Assembly (NCBI RefSeq): GCF_000940805.1
Contig: NZ_CP007142.1
Location: 2,456,593-2,520,592 of the forward strand
Length of the DNA: 64,000 bases
Direction: 5' to 3'
DNA from: Gynuella sunshinyii YC6258
GTDB lineage: Bacteria; Pseudomonadota; Gammaproteobacteria; Pseudomonadales; Natronospirillaceae
Shown here: positions 18,262 through 27,788 of the stretch, in pieces
Layout of the letters: every line of letters begins with the position of its first letter
Position numbering within the stretch: position 1 is the first letter of the stretch
Position numbers and translations under genes: made by a program
Notes under the pieces: generated by a model
Told to the model about the DNA's origin: nothing
Database searches by the model: none
What the model saw: only the letters and a program-made list of their open reading frames with translations

Positions 18262-20133
18262 ATGGATGCAATAAACATCCAAGACCGTTCTGGTGAAAAA
18301 AATCTGGTACTTCGAAGAGCGGTTGTTGCTGTTTTTCTGGTATTTCTGATGTGTGCCGCATTGTTGTGGCGGATGTTTTTTTTACAGGTTGTCGAGCATG
18401 ATATTTATGTGACCAAGTCCACTGCCAATCGTGTTCAGGTACAACCAATTGCCCCTACTCGTGGTCTCATTTATGACCGTAATGGTCATCTTCTGGCTGA
18501 AAACCTGCCCAGCCATCGTTTGTCTTTGGTGCTTGAGCGAGTCGATGATCTCGACGCCACACTGGCGGAGCTTAGAAAATATGTATCTATCAGTGACCGT
18601 GAAGAGGAACGCTTTCGTGAGCGGGCTGAGCGCTATCGTCGCCCCTATGAGCCTATCGAGCTAAAGGACAGTCTGACCGAAGAGGAAATTGCCCGCATAG
18701 CTGTAAACAATTATTTTCTCAAGGGGGTGGAGGTCGATGCTAATCTGATTCGGCGTTATCCCTATGGTTCTACTTTTTCTCATGTATTGGGTTATGTCGG
18801 TAAGATCAACGAGGCCGAATTAAAAACTCTGGACCCGGGTTTGTATGCAGGAACCAATCAAATCGGCAAGGTTGGCGTCGAAAAAACCTATGAGCTGGAC
18901 CTTCTTGGCACGCCGGGTTATCGGACAGTGGAGATCAATGCCCGGGGCAGAATCCTGCGTACTCTGGATAAAGTGGCGCCGGTCCCGGGAGCTGATCTGA
19001 AGCTATATCTTGATCTGGGGCTGCAGCAAAAAGCAGAACAGCTGCTAGAAGGTCAGCGTGGGGCCATCGTTGCTATGGATCCCAAGACTGGTGGTATTTT
19101 GGCCCTGGCTTCTTCTCCGAGTTTTGATCCGAATCTGTTTGTTACCGGCATCAGTTCTGAGGTCTATTCAAAACTGCGTGATTCCCGTGACGTACCATTT
19201 CTCAATCGTACTACTCGTGGTCTGTATCCTCCGGCTTCCACCGTCAAGCCGTTTCTTGGCTTGGGAGCCTTGAAATATAACGTCGTAACCTGGAACACCA
19301 AGATACTGAATCCAGGTTACTGGGATTTGCCAACGGATCTCACTTCCGGGCGTACCCGCTGGCGTGACTGGACCTGGCGCTATGGCAAAAAACCGGAATG
19401 GATTGATTTGAACAAGGCTATCGTACAGTCGGTGGATACGTACTTTTATGAAGTGGCTTACAACATGAAGCTGGAAGCGATGCACGACACGCTGGCTTCA
19501 TTTGGGTTCGGTGCGGATACCACTCTTGATGTTTATAACGTTGCTGGCGGGATCAATCCAACCAGAGAATGGAAAAAAGAACGTCAGGGTTTTTCCTGGT
19601 TTGCCGGTGACTCTGTCAACATGGGTATTGGCCAGGGTTATTTGCTTGCGTCACCGCTTCAGGTAACGGCGGCGTTGACCGCTATTGTCAACGATGGGCA
19701 GTGGAAGACCCCAAGGCTTGAAATGTCCTCCAATCGGGATTTGCAATCTGTCGACACGCCTTTTGTTCCGCCACCCCTGGATTTGCCAAAAGAAGACTTC
19801 GAAAAAATGAAAAAAGCTCTTGAGGAGGTCATGCATGGTCGAACAGGTACTGGCCGTAGTACCGGTTGGGATGCGCCTTTCAAAATGGCCGGTAAAACCG
19901 GTACTGCACAAGTATATACATATGCAGAAGACGAGCTCTATGATTCAGATGAGGTGCGCGAGCGCCTGCGGGATCACGCGTGGTTTACAGGTTTCGCGCC
20001 GTTTGAGGATCCGCAGATCGTAGTCACGGTACTGGTCGAAAACGGCGAACACAGTAGTGCGATGGCAAGAATGGCCAGAGCGATGTTTGAATATTGGCTG
20101 CTACCCTCAACCCAAGCGACTGCGAAGGAATAA
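18262..20133 (+). CDS. mrdA: Penicillin-binding protein 2 (elongasome transpeptidase)
   Basis: The 623-residue protein has an N-terminal anchor (about residues 20-42), the PBP dimer domain, and a transpeptidase domain. The catalytic motifs are STVK (S326), SVD and KTGTAQV. It cross-links new peptidoglycan during lateral growth together with RodA, encoded four bases downstream. Length and order agree with the family. Confidence 0.97.
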   Translation: MDAINIQDRSGEKNLVLRRAVVAVFLVFLMCAALLWRMFFLQVVEHDIYVTKSTANRVQVQPIAPTRGLIYDRNGHLLAENLPSHRLSLVLERVDDLDATLAELRKYVSISDREEERFRERAERYRRPYEPIELKDSLTEEEIARIAVNNYFLKGVEVDANLIRRYPYGSTFSHVLGYVGKINEAELKTLDPGLYAGTNQIGKVGVEKTYELDLLGTPGYRTVEINARGRILRTLDKVAPVPGADLKLYLDLGLQQKAEQLLEGQRGAIVAMDPKTGGILALASSPSFDPNLFVTGISSEVYSKLRDSRDVPFLNRTTRGLYPPASTVKPFLGLGALKYNVVTWNTKILNPGYWDLPTDLTSGRTRWRDWTWRYGKKPEWIDLNKAIVQSVDTYFYEVAYNMKLEAMHDTLASFGFGADTTLDVYNVAGGINPTREWKKERQGFSWFAGDSVNMGIGQGYLLASPLQVTAALTAIVNDGQWKTPRLEMSSNRDLQSVDTPFVPPPLDLPKEDFEKMKKALEEVMHGRTGTGRSTGWDAPFKMAGKTGTAQVYTYAEDELYDSDEVRERLRDHAWFTGFAPFEDPQIVVTVLVENGEHSSAMARMARAMFEYWLLPSTQATAKE

Positions 20134-20137
20134 TATT

Positions 20138-21271
20138 ATGGCTTTCCAGGAATATGTCCGGTCACTGCCAGAGCTTGATTTGCGCGGCAGCCCATCATTG
20201 TCTTATCGCCTGCATATAGATGTACCCTTGTTATTGATGTTGTTAATGGTCTGTCTGGGCGGGCTGGTGGTTTTGTATTCTGCTTCTGGCGGCAGTGCCG
20301 TGATGGTGGAAAAACAGGCTATGAGATTTGGGCTGGCGTATATCATTATGCTGGTTATTGCCCAGATGGATCCCAGAGTCTATGCCCGCTGGGGGTTGGG
20401 GGTATATGTTGTAGGGAATGCGCTGCTGGTGGCCGTTCTGATAATGGGCAAGTCCGGTAAGGGTGCGCAACGCTGGCTGGACTTACCAGGGTTGCCAGCA
20501 TTTCAGCCGTCAGAAATCATGAAACTGGCAGTTCCTATCGTGTTGGCCTGGTATTTGAGCCGAAACCCGTTACCTCCGAAGCTTAAGCATTTATTTTTCG
20601 GAGGAGTGGGCTTGCTCATACCAACGGCATTGATCGTTCAGCAGCCTGATCTTGGCACATCCCTGCTAATTATGATTTCCGGAATATTTGTCATATACCT
20701 CGCAGGGATCAGCTGGAAGTTGATTGCCAGCTTTGTTTCCTTGGCAATGGCGATGGGCCCGGTCATGTGGTTTTTTGTGATGCGCGAGTATCAGAAGCAG
20801 CGGGTACTGACTTTTTTAAATCCTGAGTCAGATCCTTTGGGAGCCGGCTGGAATATCATTCAATCCAAGACGGCTATTGGTTCCGGTGGGATAGAAGGTA
20901 AAGGTTTCATGTTGGGTACTCAGTCGCAGTTGGACTTCTTACCCGAAAGTCATACTGACTTCATTATCGCAGTGTTGGGTGAAGAGTTTGGTTATATCGG
21001 CGTGATGTTGCTGATCACTTTGTATCTGGCTATCACTGTTCGTGGCATGATTATTACGGTCAGAGCCAGAGACAGTTTTGGTCGTCTATTGGCCGGCAGT
21101 ATTACGCTGACATTTTTTATTTATGTATTCGTGAACATTGGAATGGTCAGCGGCATTTTGCCGGTCGTCGGTGTGCCATTACCGTTAATCAGCTATGGAG
21201 GGACCTCCATTGTGACGTTGATGACCGGCTTTGGCATTCTTATGTCCATTAGTACTCATCAAAAACTATAA
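20138..21271 (+). CDS. rodA: Peptidoglycan glycosyltransferase RodA
   Basis: The 377-residue SEDS protein has about ten membrane helices and family motifs such as GKGAQRWLDLP, QPSEIMKLAVP, QPDLGTSLL, FLPESHTDFIIAVLGEEFG and PLPLISYGGTS. It polymerises lipid II in the elongasome with PBP2. The ATG at 20138 has AAGGA before it and follows the mrdA stop directly. The ORF extends to 20057 but that would overlap mrdA. Confidence 0.97.
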   Translation: MAFQEYVRSLPELDLRGSPSLSYRLHIDVPLLLMLLMVCLGGLVVLYSASGGSAVMVEKQAMRFGLAYIIMLVIAQMDPRVYARWGLGVYVVGNALLVAVLIMGKSGKGAQRWLDLPGLPAFQPSEIMKLAVPIVLAWYLSRNPLPPKLKHLFFGGVGLLIPTALIVQQPDLGTSLLIMISGIFVIYLAGISWKLIASFVSLAMAMGPVMWFFVMREYQKQRVLTFLNPESDPLGAGWNIIQSKTAIGSGGIEGKGFMLGTQSQLDFLPESHTDFIIAVLGEEFGYIGVMLLITLYLAITVRGMIITVRARDSFGRLLAGSITLTFFIYVFVNIGMVSGILPVVGVPLPLISYGGTSIVTLMTGFGILMSISTHQKL

Positions 21272-21281
21272 AAAGAAATTC

Positions 21282-22271
21282 ATGACTAAAATCCTGTATC
21301 TATTCTTTTGGTGTTGCCTGCCGTTTTTGTCAGTTCAGACATTGGCTGAGACATTTGTCGATAATCCGGATGTTAAGACCTTTACTGCCAAACTGGTGGC
21401 CGAGGATGGTTTCAGTCAGCAGCAGCTGGATGAGTGGTTTGGCCAGGTACGTTATCAGGCCAGTATTATTGAAGCCTTTAATCGCCCCAAAGAGACGACT
21501 TCCAGTTATAAAAGCTATAAGCCAATGTTTGTGTCCCCGGAGACTATGGCGCGTGGAAAAGCGTTTGCAGAAACATACCGGGTGGCGCTGACCAGGGCTG
21601 AATATGTTTATGGGGTACCGGCAGAGGTGATTCTGGCGGTGATTGCAATTGAGTCCCGGTTTGGTCGTACCATGGGCGGTTATAGAGTATTTGATGCTTT
21701 GGCAACGACCGGATTTTATTATCCGCGCAGAGCTGATTATTTTCAGAAAGAACTGCGAGAGTTTTTACTGATTAGCCGGGACCAGAAAATAGATCCGTTT
21801 TCGGTCAAAGGTTCTTATGCCGGTGCCATGGGATACCCACAGTTTATGCCATCAAGCTTCAGAGCCTATGCGGTCGATTTTGATTTTGATGATCATATTG
21901 ATATCTGGGATAACCCGGTGGATGCGATTGGCAGTATTGCCAATTACTTTAAGGTGCATGGCTGGACGAAAGATGCGTTGGTTGCAGTTAAAGCCAGTGT
22001 CAGTGGAGACCAGTATGACTCATTGATTGCTGATTCCATGAAACTTGGAGCGACAGTTGAAGAAGTCATCAACAGCGGTTGGAAACTGGAACAGGACATT
22101 GCTGATAAACAACAACAAACGATTCCCTTTAAAGTGGAGACTGACGCTGGTATGGAGTATTGGGTGGGGTTGAAAAATTTTTATGTCATCACCCGTTATA
22201 ACCATAGCCGGTTGTATGCCTTGACCGTGCATCATCTCGGGCTTGAATTTCAGTCGCTTTTTGGTCAATGA
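21282..22271 (+). CDS. mltB: Lytic murein transglycosylase B
   Basis: The 329-residue protein has a signal peptide (cut probably after LAE near residue 23) and the MltB domain. The catalytic Glu is E124 in IAIESRFGRTMGGYRV, with GSYAGAMGYPQFMPSSFRAY following. It cleaves glycan strands to 1,6-anhydromuropeptides. No lipobox cysteine follows the signal, so it may be periplasmic like soluble MltB forms. The last gene of the elongation group, 10 bases after rodA. Confidence 0.94.
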   Translation: MTKILYLFFWCCLPFLSVQTLAETFVDNPDVKTFTAKLVAEDGFSQQQLDEWFGQVRYQASIIEAFNRPKETTSSYKSYKPMFVSPETMARGKAFAETYRVALTRAEYVYGVPAEVILAVIAIESRFGRTMGGYRVFDALATTGFYYPRRADYFQKELREFLLISRDQKIDPFSVKGSYAGAMGYPQFMPSSFRAYAVDFDFDDHIDIWDNPVDAIGSIANYFKVHGWTKDALVAVKASVSGDQYDSLIADSMKLGATVEEVINSGWKLEQDIADKQQQTIPFKVETDAGMEYWVGLKNFYVITRYNHSRLYALTVHHLGLEFQSLFGQ

Positions 22272-22286
22272 GAAGGGGATCGGGGA

Positions 22287-22766
22287 GTGGATAATTCCGA
22301 GCATGAATACTGGATGGCGTTGGCATTGGAACAGGCGGAAAAAGCCTGGGGAATGAATGAAGTCCCTGTCGGTGCAATCGTAGTACGGAATGGTGAGGTG
22401 ATCGGGGAGGGATACAATCAACCCATCAGCACTCATGATCCCTCTGCCCATGCAGAAATCATGGCGCTGAGAAACGCTGCGCAAAAGGTGAATAATTATC
22501 GCTTACCGGGCAGTACTCTGTATGTCACGTTGGAGCCTTGTACCATGTGTTACGGGGCGATGATCCATGCCCGGATTGAGTCATTAGTATTTGGCGCTTG
22601 TGAGCCAAAAGCCGGGGTTGTATGCAGTGCCGATCAAATTGGTGAAAAAGGTTATTTCAATCATCGCATAAAAGTAGTAAAAGGCGTTCTCGAATCTCGT
22701 TGCGGTGGAATGCTGTCAGATTTTTTCAAAGCCCGTCGGGCGCAAATCAAGAAAGCCAGTCCGTAG
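22287..22766 (+). CDS. tadA: tRNA-specific adenosine deaminase TadA
   Basis: The 159-residue zinc enzyme converts the wobble adenosine of tRNA-Arg(ACG) to inosine. The zinc site HAEIMAL and PCTMCYGAMIHARI and the N-terminal MNEVPVGAIVV are clear. A GTG start at 22287, preceded by AAGGGG, gives the normal length. It follows mltB by 15 bases, so it may share the transcript. Confidence 0.96.
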   Translation: MDNSEHEYWMALALEQAEKAWGMNEVPVGAIVVRNGEVIGEGYNQPISTHDPSAHAEIMALRNAAQKVNNYRLPGSTLYVTLEPCTMCYGAMIHARIESLVFGACEPKAGVVCSADQIGEKGYFNHRIKVVKGVLESRCGGMLSDFFKARRAQIKKASP

Positions 22767-22841
22767 TCCTGGAATAATCACGCCATCACATGTTTTGCAC
22801 AATTATGTGAAAGCTGATTTCGCATTTTAAGGGTGTTTCTT

Positions 22842-24035
22842 TTGCCTTATATACGTTTGTCTCTACTGTATTTTGCTTACTATGCAATTTTTGGTGTCTT
22901 GATTCCGTATCTGGGACGTTATCTCAATCACTACGGTTATGATTTTCAGCAGATTGGTATCGCAATGGCCTGCCTGACCGGTATTAATATGCTGGCTCCT
23001 TTTGTGTTGGCCCGTATCAGTGATGTCTTGGGGGTTCGTTTGCCTCTGGCCCGTGCGGCAGCACTGCTAATGATACTGGCCGCATGGTTGTTTGAACCTC
23101 AGGTTGGTTTCGGGCGTGTTATTCTTTCGGTGCTTTTGATTGGTTCTGGTCTCAGTATGGTGTTGCCACAGCTGGAAGCTGTCACACTTGACTACCTGGG
23201 TGAAAATAAACACCGCTATGGTTTTATTCGTTCCTGGGGAGCTGTCGGTTTTACTTCCATTGTTTGGACGGTTGGGCCGATCATGGACGAATACGGTATC
23301 CAGTGGTATCGCTATCTGCTCATGGCCACGGTCGTTGCATTGTTTGCGTTTATGTTTCTGCTCAAAGACCCGGAATATCATTCTTATGGCGAAACCGGAG
23401 CTGAGATCAAAGGCAATGGTCTGGAACATTTCAAAGAGTTGTTTGTCATCATCCTGTTTATAGTTTATCTGATTAACCAGACTGCGCTTGCGCCTTATAA
23501 CAGCTTTGCTGATTTATATTGGCAGAGCTGGGGACACAGCTCCAGCAGCATCGGAGTATTGTTGGCAGTAGCCCCGATTGCAGAGACTGCATTGACCTTT
23601 TTGATTCCCATCGTGTTGTTTCGATACGGCTACTTTAAAATCCTTTGTCTGGCTTTGTCGCTTAGTGTTATTCGCTGGTTTGTGATGGCGAGTGTGCCAG
23701 GCAACTTCGCCGCCATGGCTGCTGTTCAGTTGATCCACGCATTTAGTTTTGGTGCGATGCATGTCACTGCTATGTTTTTGATTGGGCAAGTCTTTTATCG
23801 CCATCAGCGGGGAATGGGGCAGAGTCTTTATGTGTGTCTGGTCAGTGGTCTTGGTCTGGTGCTTGGGAACGTGTATGGCGGGCATTTCTGGAATGGTGGG
23901 GAAGGTGCTCGTCTTGTATTTTTCAGTTCCAGTGCAATGTGTCTGATTGCACTGGTTCTGGCTGTACTTTACATGCGTCCACAAAAGTTACTGGCGTTAT
24001 CCGCCGCCCGCACTGGTCAAAATACGGCTGTATAG
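22842..24035 (+). CDS. MFS transporter of the HcaT/LacY-like (MFS_1_like) group
   Basis: About 397 residues with twelve probable membrane helices. The N-terminus (LRLSLLYFAYYAIFGVLIPYL-like) and the pair GFIRSWGAVGF and YNSFADLYWQSWG resemble the HcaT/PPP group of major facilitator transporters. The substrate cannot be read from the sequence. I favour the TTG at 22842 because AAGGG sits eight bases upstream; a GTG at 22833 in the same frame is the alternative. Its 3' end overlaps the convergent glgA by 39 bases. Confidence 0.85.
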   Translation: MPYIRLSLLYFAYYAIFGVLIPYLGRYLNHYGYDFQQIGIAMACLTGINMLAPFVLARISDVLGVRLPLARAAALLMILAAWLFEPQVGFGRVILSVLLIGSGLSMVLPQLEAVTLDYLGENKHRYGFIRSWGAVGFTSIVWTVGPIMDEYGIQWYRYLLMATVVALFAFMFLLKDPEYHSYGETGAEIKGNGLEHFKELFVIILFIVYLINQTALAPYNSFADLYWQSWGHSSSSIGVLLAVAPIAETALTFLIPIVLFRYGYFKILCLALSLSVIRWFVMASVPGNFAAMAAVQLIHAFSFGAMHVTAMFLIGQVFYRHQRGMGQSLYVCLVSGLGLVLGNVYGGHFWNGGEGARLVFFSSSAMCLIALVLAVLYMRPQKLLALSAARTGQNTAV

Positions 24036-25472
24036 GTCGAGATATTGCTGCACCGGGTTATCCCAGGAGAAATCCTGCTCCATGGCCCGATGCTGCATCT
24101 GGTTGTAGATATCCCGGTGATGTTGCCAAATGCCTAGAGCTTTGAGAATGACCTGCTTGCAGGCTTCTGCAGAAGGTTCGGCAAAACTGAAACCAGTGGC
24201 AATGGAAAGGTTACTGTGGTGATCATCAAGGCCGACCACCGTATCCTGTAAGCCTCCAGTAGCTCTGACAATAGGCAGTGTTCCGTATTTAAGGCTGTAG
24301 ATCTGGTTGAGTCCGCATGGTTCGAATGCGGAGGGCATCAGGAAAAAATCTGCGCCAGCCTCAATCTGATGGGATAATGGCTCGTTGTAACCATGAGTAA
24401 AATGGACCCGGTCAGGAAAGTCTGTTGCCAGCTGGGTCAGCCAGTCAGAAAAATCCTGGTTTCCTGACCCCAATGCCACGATCTGAAAATAGCTGTCCTG
24501 GTGATGTAGCAATTCCTGCAGTGCGGGAAGTAGAAACTGAAATCCTTTCTGATCTGTCAGGCGGCTGACAATGCCCAGGACCGGAATGTCTGGATTGACC
24601 TGTAGTCCGCTCTGCTGCTGCAATGCGTGTTTGCATTGATGTTTGCCGCTGATATCGGAGGCAGAAAATGTCGCACTGATGTGTGCATCGACCTCGGGGT
24701 TCCAGCTGTTATAGTCGCAACCATTTAAAATACCGTGGAATGAATCCCGCCGACGACCATAGTACATCCACAAACCATGGCTGCCTTCAGGACTCAGTAA
24801 CTCGTTCCGATATCCGGGGCTGACAGCACAAACGGCATCAGCCATAACAATCCCGCCTTTGAGAAGATTTATTTTGCCGTGATCTTCAAACACTTCCGAA
24901 GTAAAAAAACCAGGATGCATCCCTATTTCGTAACGCTGTTCGCCAGGAGCATGTCCCTGGAATAATCCATTGTGAATGCTTAAAAGTGTGCGGGTGTGAG
25001 TGAAACCCGGATGGCGGTGCAAGTGTTCCTTAAGGTAGAGCGGTGTCAGAGCCGTCTGCCAGTCGTTGCAGTGAATAATATCCGGATACCAGCTCAATAC
25101 ATCGCAGATATCCAGCGCCGCCTTACAGAGCAGAGCAAAGCGAATGGCATTGTCGCCGAAGTCACCCTGCTCATCAAAATAAAGACCTTCGCGGTCAAAA
25201 AAGTGATTATGTTCAATCAAATAAACGGTGACGCCGGAGACTTCAGTTTCCCGAATGGCAGAAAAGTAGCTGTTGAAGTGATTCAACCGGGTTTCGAGCT
25301 GGGGTATACGAACCGGAAAGTTTCTGGCAAGCAATGGGCGATAACATGGAATGACGACTCTGACATCAACACCTTTTTTGACCAACTGTTCCGGCAATGC
25401 GCGGGCAACATCTGCCAGCCCACCGGTTTTTACCAGTCCATCCATTTCAGAGGCCAAAAATAATACTCTCAT
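23997..25472 (-). CDS. glgA: Glycogen synthase
   Basis: The 491-residue GT5 enzyme adds glucose from ADP-glucose to glycogen. The ADP-glucose binding KTGGL lies at residues 15-19 and the C-terminal signature is PSAFEPCGLNQIYSLKYG followed by TGGLQDTV. GAGGAG precedes the ATG. It is downstream of glgC on the same strand, so the two form a glycogen synthesis unit; glgB, glgX and glgP are not here. Confidence 0.96.
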   Translation of the reverse strand: MRVLFLASEMDGLVKTGGLADVARALPEQLVKKGVDVRVVIPCYRPLLARNFPVRIPQLETRLNHFNSYFSAIRETEVSGVTVYLIEHNHFFDREGLYFDEQGDFGDNAIRFALLCKAALDICDVLSWYPDIIHCNDWQTALTPLYLKEHLHRHPGFTHTRTLLSIHNGLFQGHAPGEQRYEIGMHPGFFTSEVFEDHGKINLLKGGIVMADAVCAVSPGYRNELLSPEGSHGLWMYYGRRRDSFHGILNGCDYNSWNPEVDAHISATFSASDISGKHQCKHALQQQSGLQVNPDIPVLGIVSRLTDQKGFQFLLPALQELLHHQDSYFQIVALGSGNQDFSDWLTQLATDFPDRVHFTHGYNEPLSHQIEAGADFFLMPSAFEPCGLNQIYSLKYGTLPIVRATGGLQDTVVGLDDHHSNLSIATGFSFAEPSAEACKQVILKALGIWQHHRDIYNQMQHRAMEQDFSWDNPVQQYLDLYSRILTSAGGG

Positions 25473-25610
25473 TCATTACTCCTCAATGGGAAATGTTTAG
25501 TACGGATACTGAAAATATGGTTCAACTAATGGCGATCATTCTGACACAGGCTTGAATCAGGGGACAGATCCCGGAAATGATCGGGATCTGATGTGGACAG
25601 GAAGTATTGC

Positions 25611-26840
25611 TTAAAAGCCGATTTTTGCGCCTTTGGGGATGACCACGACCCCTTCCGCAGATACATGGAAACGCTCACGATCGTGTACCGGGTCTTCACC
25701 AATAACGGTACCGGGAGCTAAGCTGACATTTTTGTCCAGAATAGCCCTTCGGATACGACAGCCACGGCCAATGTCGCAGTTGCCCATGATGACGGAACTG
25801 TCGACATACGAATGACTGTGAATGTGATTGTTAAATCCCAGTACTGAGTTGTATACGATTGAACCGGAAATAATACAACCTGAAGCCACCATTGAACGAA
25901 TGGCCTGACCAGTTCGATTTTTTTCGTCGTGGACAAATTTAGCTGGTGGAACTGGAGGATGATAGCTGCGCAGTGGCCAGTGTTTGTTATAAAGGTCTAT
26001 CGGTGGAATGACTGAAATCAGATCCATGTTGGCTTCATAAAAACTGTCTATGGTCCCCACGTCTCGCCAGTATCCTCGGGAGTTTTCCGGTTCACCGCGA
26101 ATTTCGTTGATGGAAAAATCATAGACATAGACATCACCGCTCTCAAACAGTTTGGGAATGATGCTATGGCCAAAATCGTGCAGTGACTCCATGTCTTCAG
26201 CATCGTCTTTTAACGTTTGGACCAGAGTTTTGGCATCAAACACATAATTGCCCATTGAGGCCAGTGCATATCCGGGGCGACCCGGTATGGTTTTGGGGTT
26301 TTCTTTGGGCTTTTCCTCAAAGCCGATCATCTTGCCATTTTCATCAACTTCAATAATCCCAAACTGATCTGCCTGACTGACTGGGACCGGGATGGCCGCG
26401 ACTGTTAGAAGAGCGCCGTGGTCATGATGAAAATTGATCATCTGGCGAATATCCATTTTATAAATGTGATCACCACCGAAGACACAGACCACTTCAGGAT
26501 CCATTCCTTCAACCAGATTGACATTCTGGTAAATGGCATCAGCAGTGCCCTGGTACCAGTGTTTACCTGTTTGCATTTGAGCAGGAATAGGATCAATAAA
26601 TCGGCTGGTCAGGCCGGTTACCCGCCACGAGCGACTGAGATGTTTGAGTAGTGAATGGGACTTAAATTGGGTCAGTACAAAAATTTGAAGTAAATCTGAA
26701 TTAACAAAATTGTTAAGAACAAAATCGATGATTCGATAATTACCGCCAAATGGTACTGCTGGCTTGGCGCGTACAGAAGTCAACGGTGCCAATCGTGTGC
26801 CTTCCCCACCTGCAAGAATCATTGAAAGAATGCCTGACAT
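25611..26840 (-). CDS. glgC: Glucose-1-phosphate adenylyltransferase
   Basis: The 409-residue enzyme makes ADP-glucose, the committed step of glycogen synthesis. The pyrophosphorylase motif LAGGEGTRLAPLTSVRAKPA, the GNYRIIDFVLNN segment and FGGDHIYKMD are clear, and a left-handed beta-helix occupies the C-terminus. AAGGGGTG precedes the ATG. It lies 138 bases upstream of glgA. Confidence 0.97.
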   Translation of the reverse strand: MSGILSMILAGGEGTRLAPLTSVRAKPAVPFGGNYRIIDFVLNNFVNSDLLQIFVLTQFKSHSLLKHLSRSWRVTGLTSRFIDPIPAQMQTGKHWYQGTADAIYQNVNLVEGMDPEVVCVFGGDHIYKMDIRQMINFHHDHGALLTVAAIPVPVSQADQFGIIEVDENGKMIGFEEKPKENPKTIPGRPGYALASMGNYVFDAKTLVQTLKDDAEDMESLHDFGHSIIPKLFESGDVYVYDFSINEIRGEPENSRGYWRDVGTIDSFYEANMDLISVIPPIDLYNKHWPLRSYHPPVPPAKFVHDEKNRTGQAIRSMVASGCIISGSIVYNSVLGFNNHIHSHSYVDSSVIMGNCDIGRGCRIRRAILDKNVSLAPGTVIGEDPVHDRERFHVSAEGVVVIPKGAKIGF

Positions 26841-26932
26841 GCTTTCACCCCTTATTGATAGGTTTTGGTTTTATTGTTATTGAAATTGCTTTTCTTTCAT
26901 GACTGTCCACACCATTATTATAATTGCCTTGA

Positions 26933-27079
26933 TTAACTCTGGTTCCGGAAAGCCGCTTTATCATTCATGCCAAAGAAAACATCTGAATATTCCGGCTGCT
27001 GTCTCTTTTGCTCAATAAATACTAATAACCCTATTACCATTGAGATTACTGCCAAGAAAATCAATAGTTTTGTCTTCAT
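26933..27079 (-). CDS. 48-residue putative membrane-anchored peptide
   Basis: An ATG at 27079 on the minus strand opens a frame of 48 codons: MKTKLLIFLAVISMVIGLLV is a clear hydrophobic segment, followed by a charged cytoplasmic or periplasmic tail (EQKRQQPEYSDVFFGMND). It could be a small anchored protein or a signal-peptide-bearing remnant. The ribosome site is weak (AGAACGGG, far upstream), so coding is unproven. It lies between glgC and the next secreted protein gene. Confidence 0.4.
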   Translation of the reverse strand: MKTKLLIFLAVISMVIGLLVFIEQKRQQPEYSDVFFGMNDKAAFRNQS

Positions 27080-27281
27080 TCGTTGATTTAAACCCGTTCT
27101 TTCATCTATTGGGGTTAGATTAACGGCTGCTTTTCGGCCTGTCTAATAGAAACCTGAAACCGGGCTCCTGTTTACGTTCAAAGTTTTTTGTCCATGCTAC
27201 GATAGGACGATTAGATCTATTTATGTAACACATCTGTTATGATTTATGACCATTCAATGTGAGTGTATGGAGAGTTAGTCA

Positions 27282-27740
27282 ATGTTCAATCATTTGTGTG
27301 TGGGTGTAGTGGGCCTTATGCTGGTATCTATGGGGGCCATGGCCGAGAAGAAGCCCATTACCATTTCAGGTGGAACACAGTTCGAAGTATCTGTTGTGGT
27401 TGATACCGAGATAAATCCGGGTCAACAGACAGAAGTGGTCCTGGACCCTAAGGCTGTTGACAGTGGAAAACTGAGTGAACCTTTGCCCAGTTATTGCCTG
27501 TTAAATGCCACTTCAATAATAAATGATAAACATTTGGCTTTGCAGGCAGGAAAGATGGTTTGCGTGACAGATGATAAAAGAATTTTGGAGGCACAGTTAT
27601 CAGGCACTGTTGATACCGGCCTCGATTGCGATAATTGTACCGACCTAAAATTGTCTGCTGGTGAGACTTTTACCTTGCAAATTGATAGCGAAGCGACTCT
27701 GAATCTGCAAATCAGGGCGGATGGAATGGCTCAGGAGTAG
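27282..27740 (+). CDS. Secreted protein of unknown function with CxxC
   Basis: The 152-residue product has a signal peptide ending near GAMA (residues 18-21) and a mature domain rich in beta-favouring residues. Four cysteines are present: SYCLL, MVCVT and the pair DCDNC. GGAGAG precedes the ATG. I do not recognise the family. The pattern suggests a disulfide-stabilised periplasmic or surface protein, which is only an inference. It converges on argF. Confidence 0.7.
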   Translation: MFNHLCVGVVGLMLVSMGAMAEKKPITISGGTQFEVSVVVDTEINPGQQTEVVLDPKAVDSGKLSEPLPSYCLLNATSIINDKHLALQAGKMVCVTDDKRILEAQLSGTVDTGLDCDNCTDLKLSAGETFTLQIDSEATLNLQIRADGMAQE

Positions 27741-27750
27741 TTGAACTTCG

Positions 27751-27780
27751 TGCAGCATCACCAGTGATGATGCTGCATTT
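27751..27780. terminator. Hairpin between the secreted-protein gene and argF
   Basis: TGCAGCATCA and TGATGCTGCA pair over ten bases around a seven-base loop, in the 48-base convergent gap. The T-run is short (ATTTC), so it is a candidate shared terminator only. Confidence 0.55.
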
Positions 27781-27788
27781 CAGCGGCG

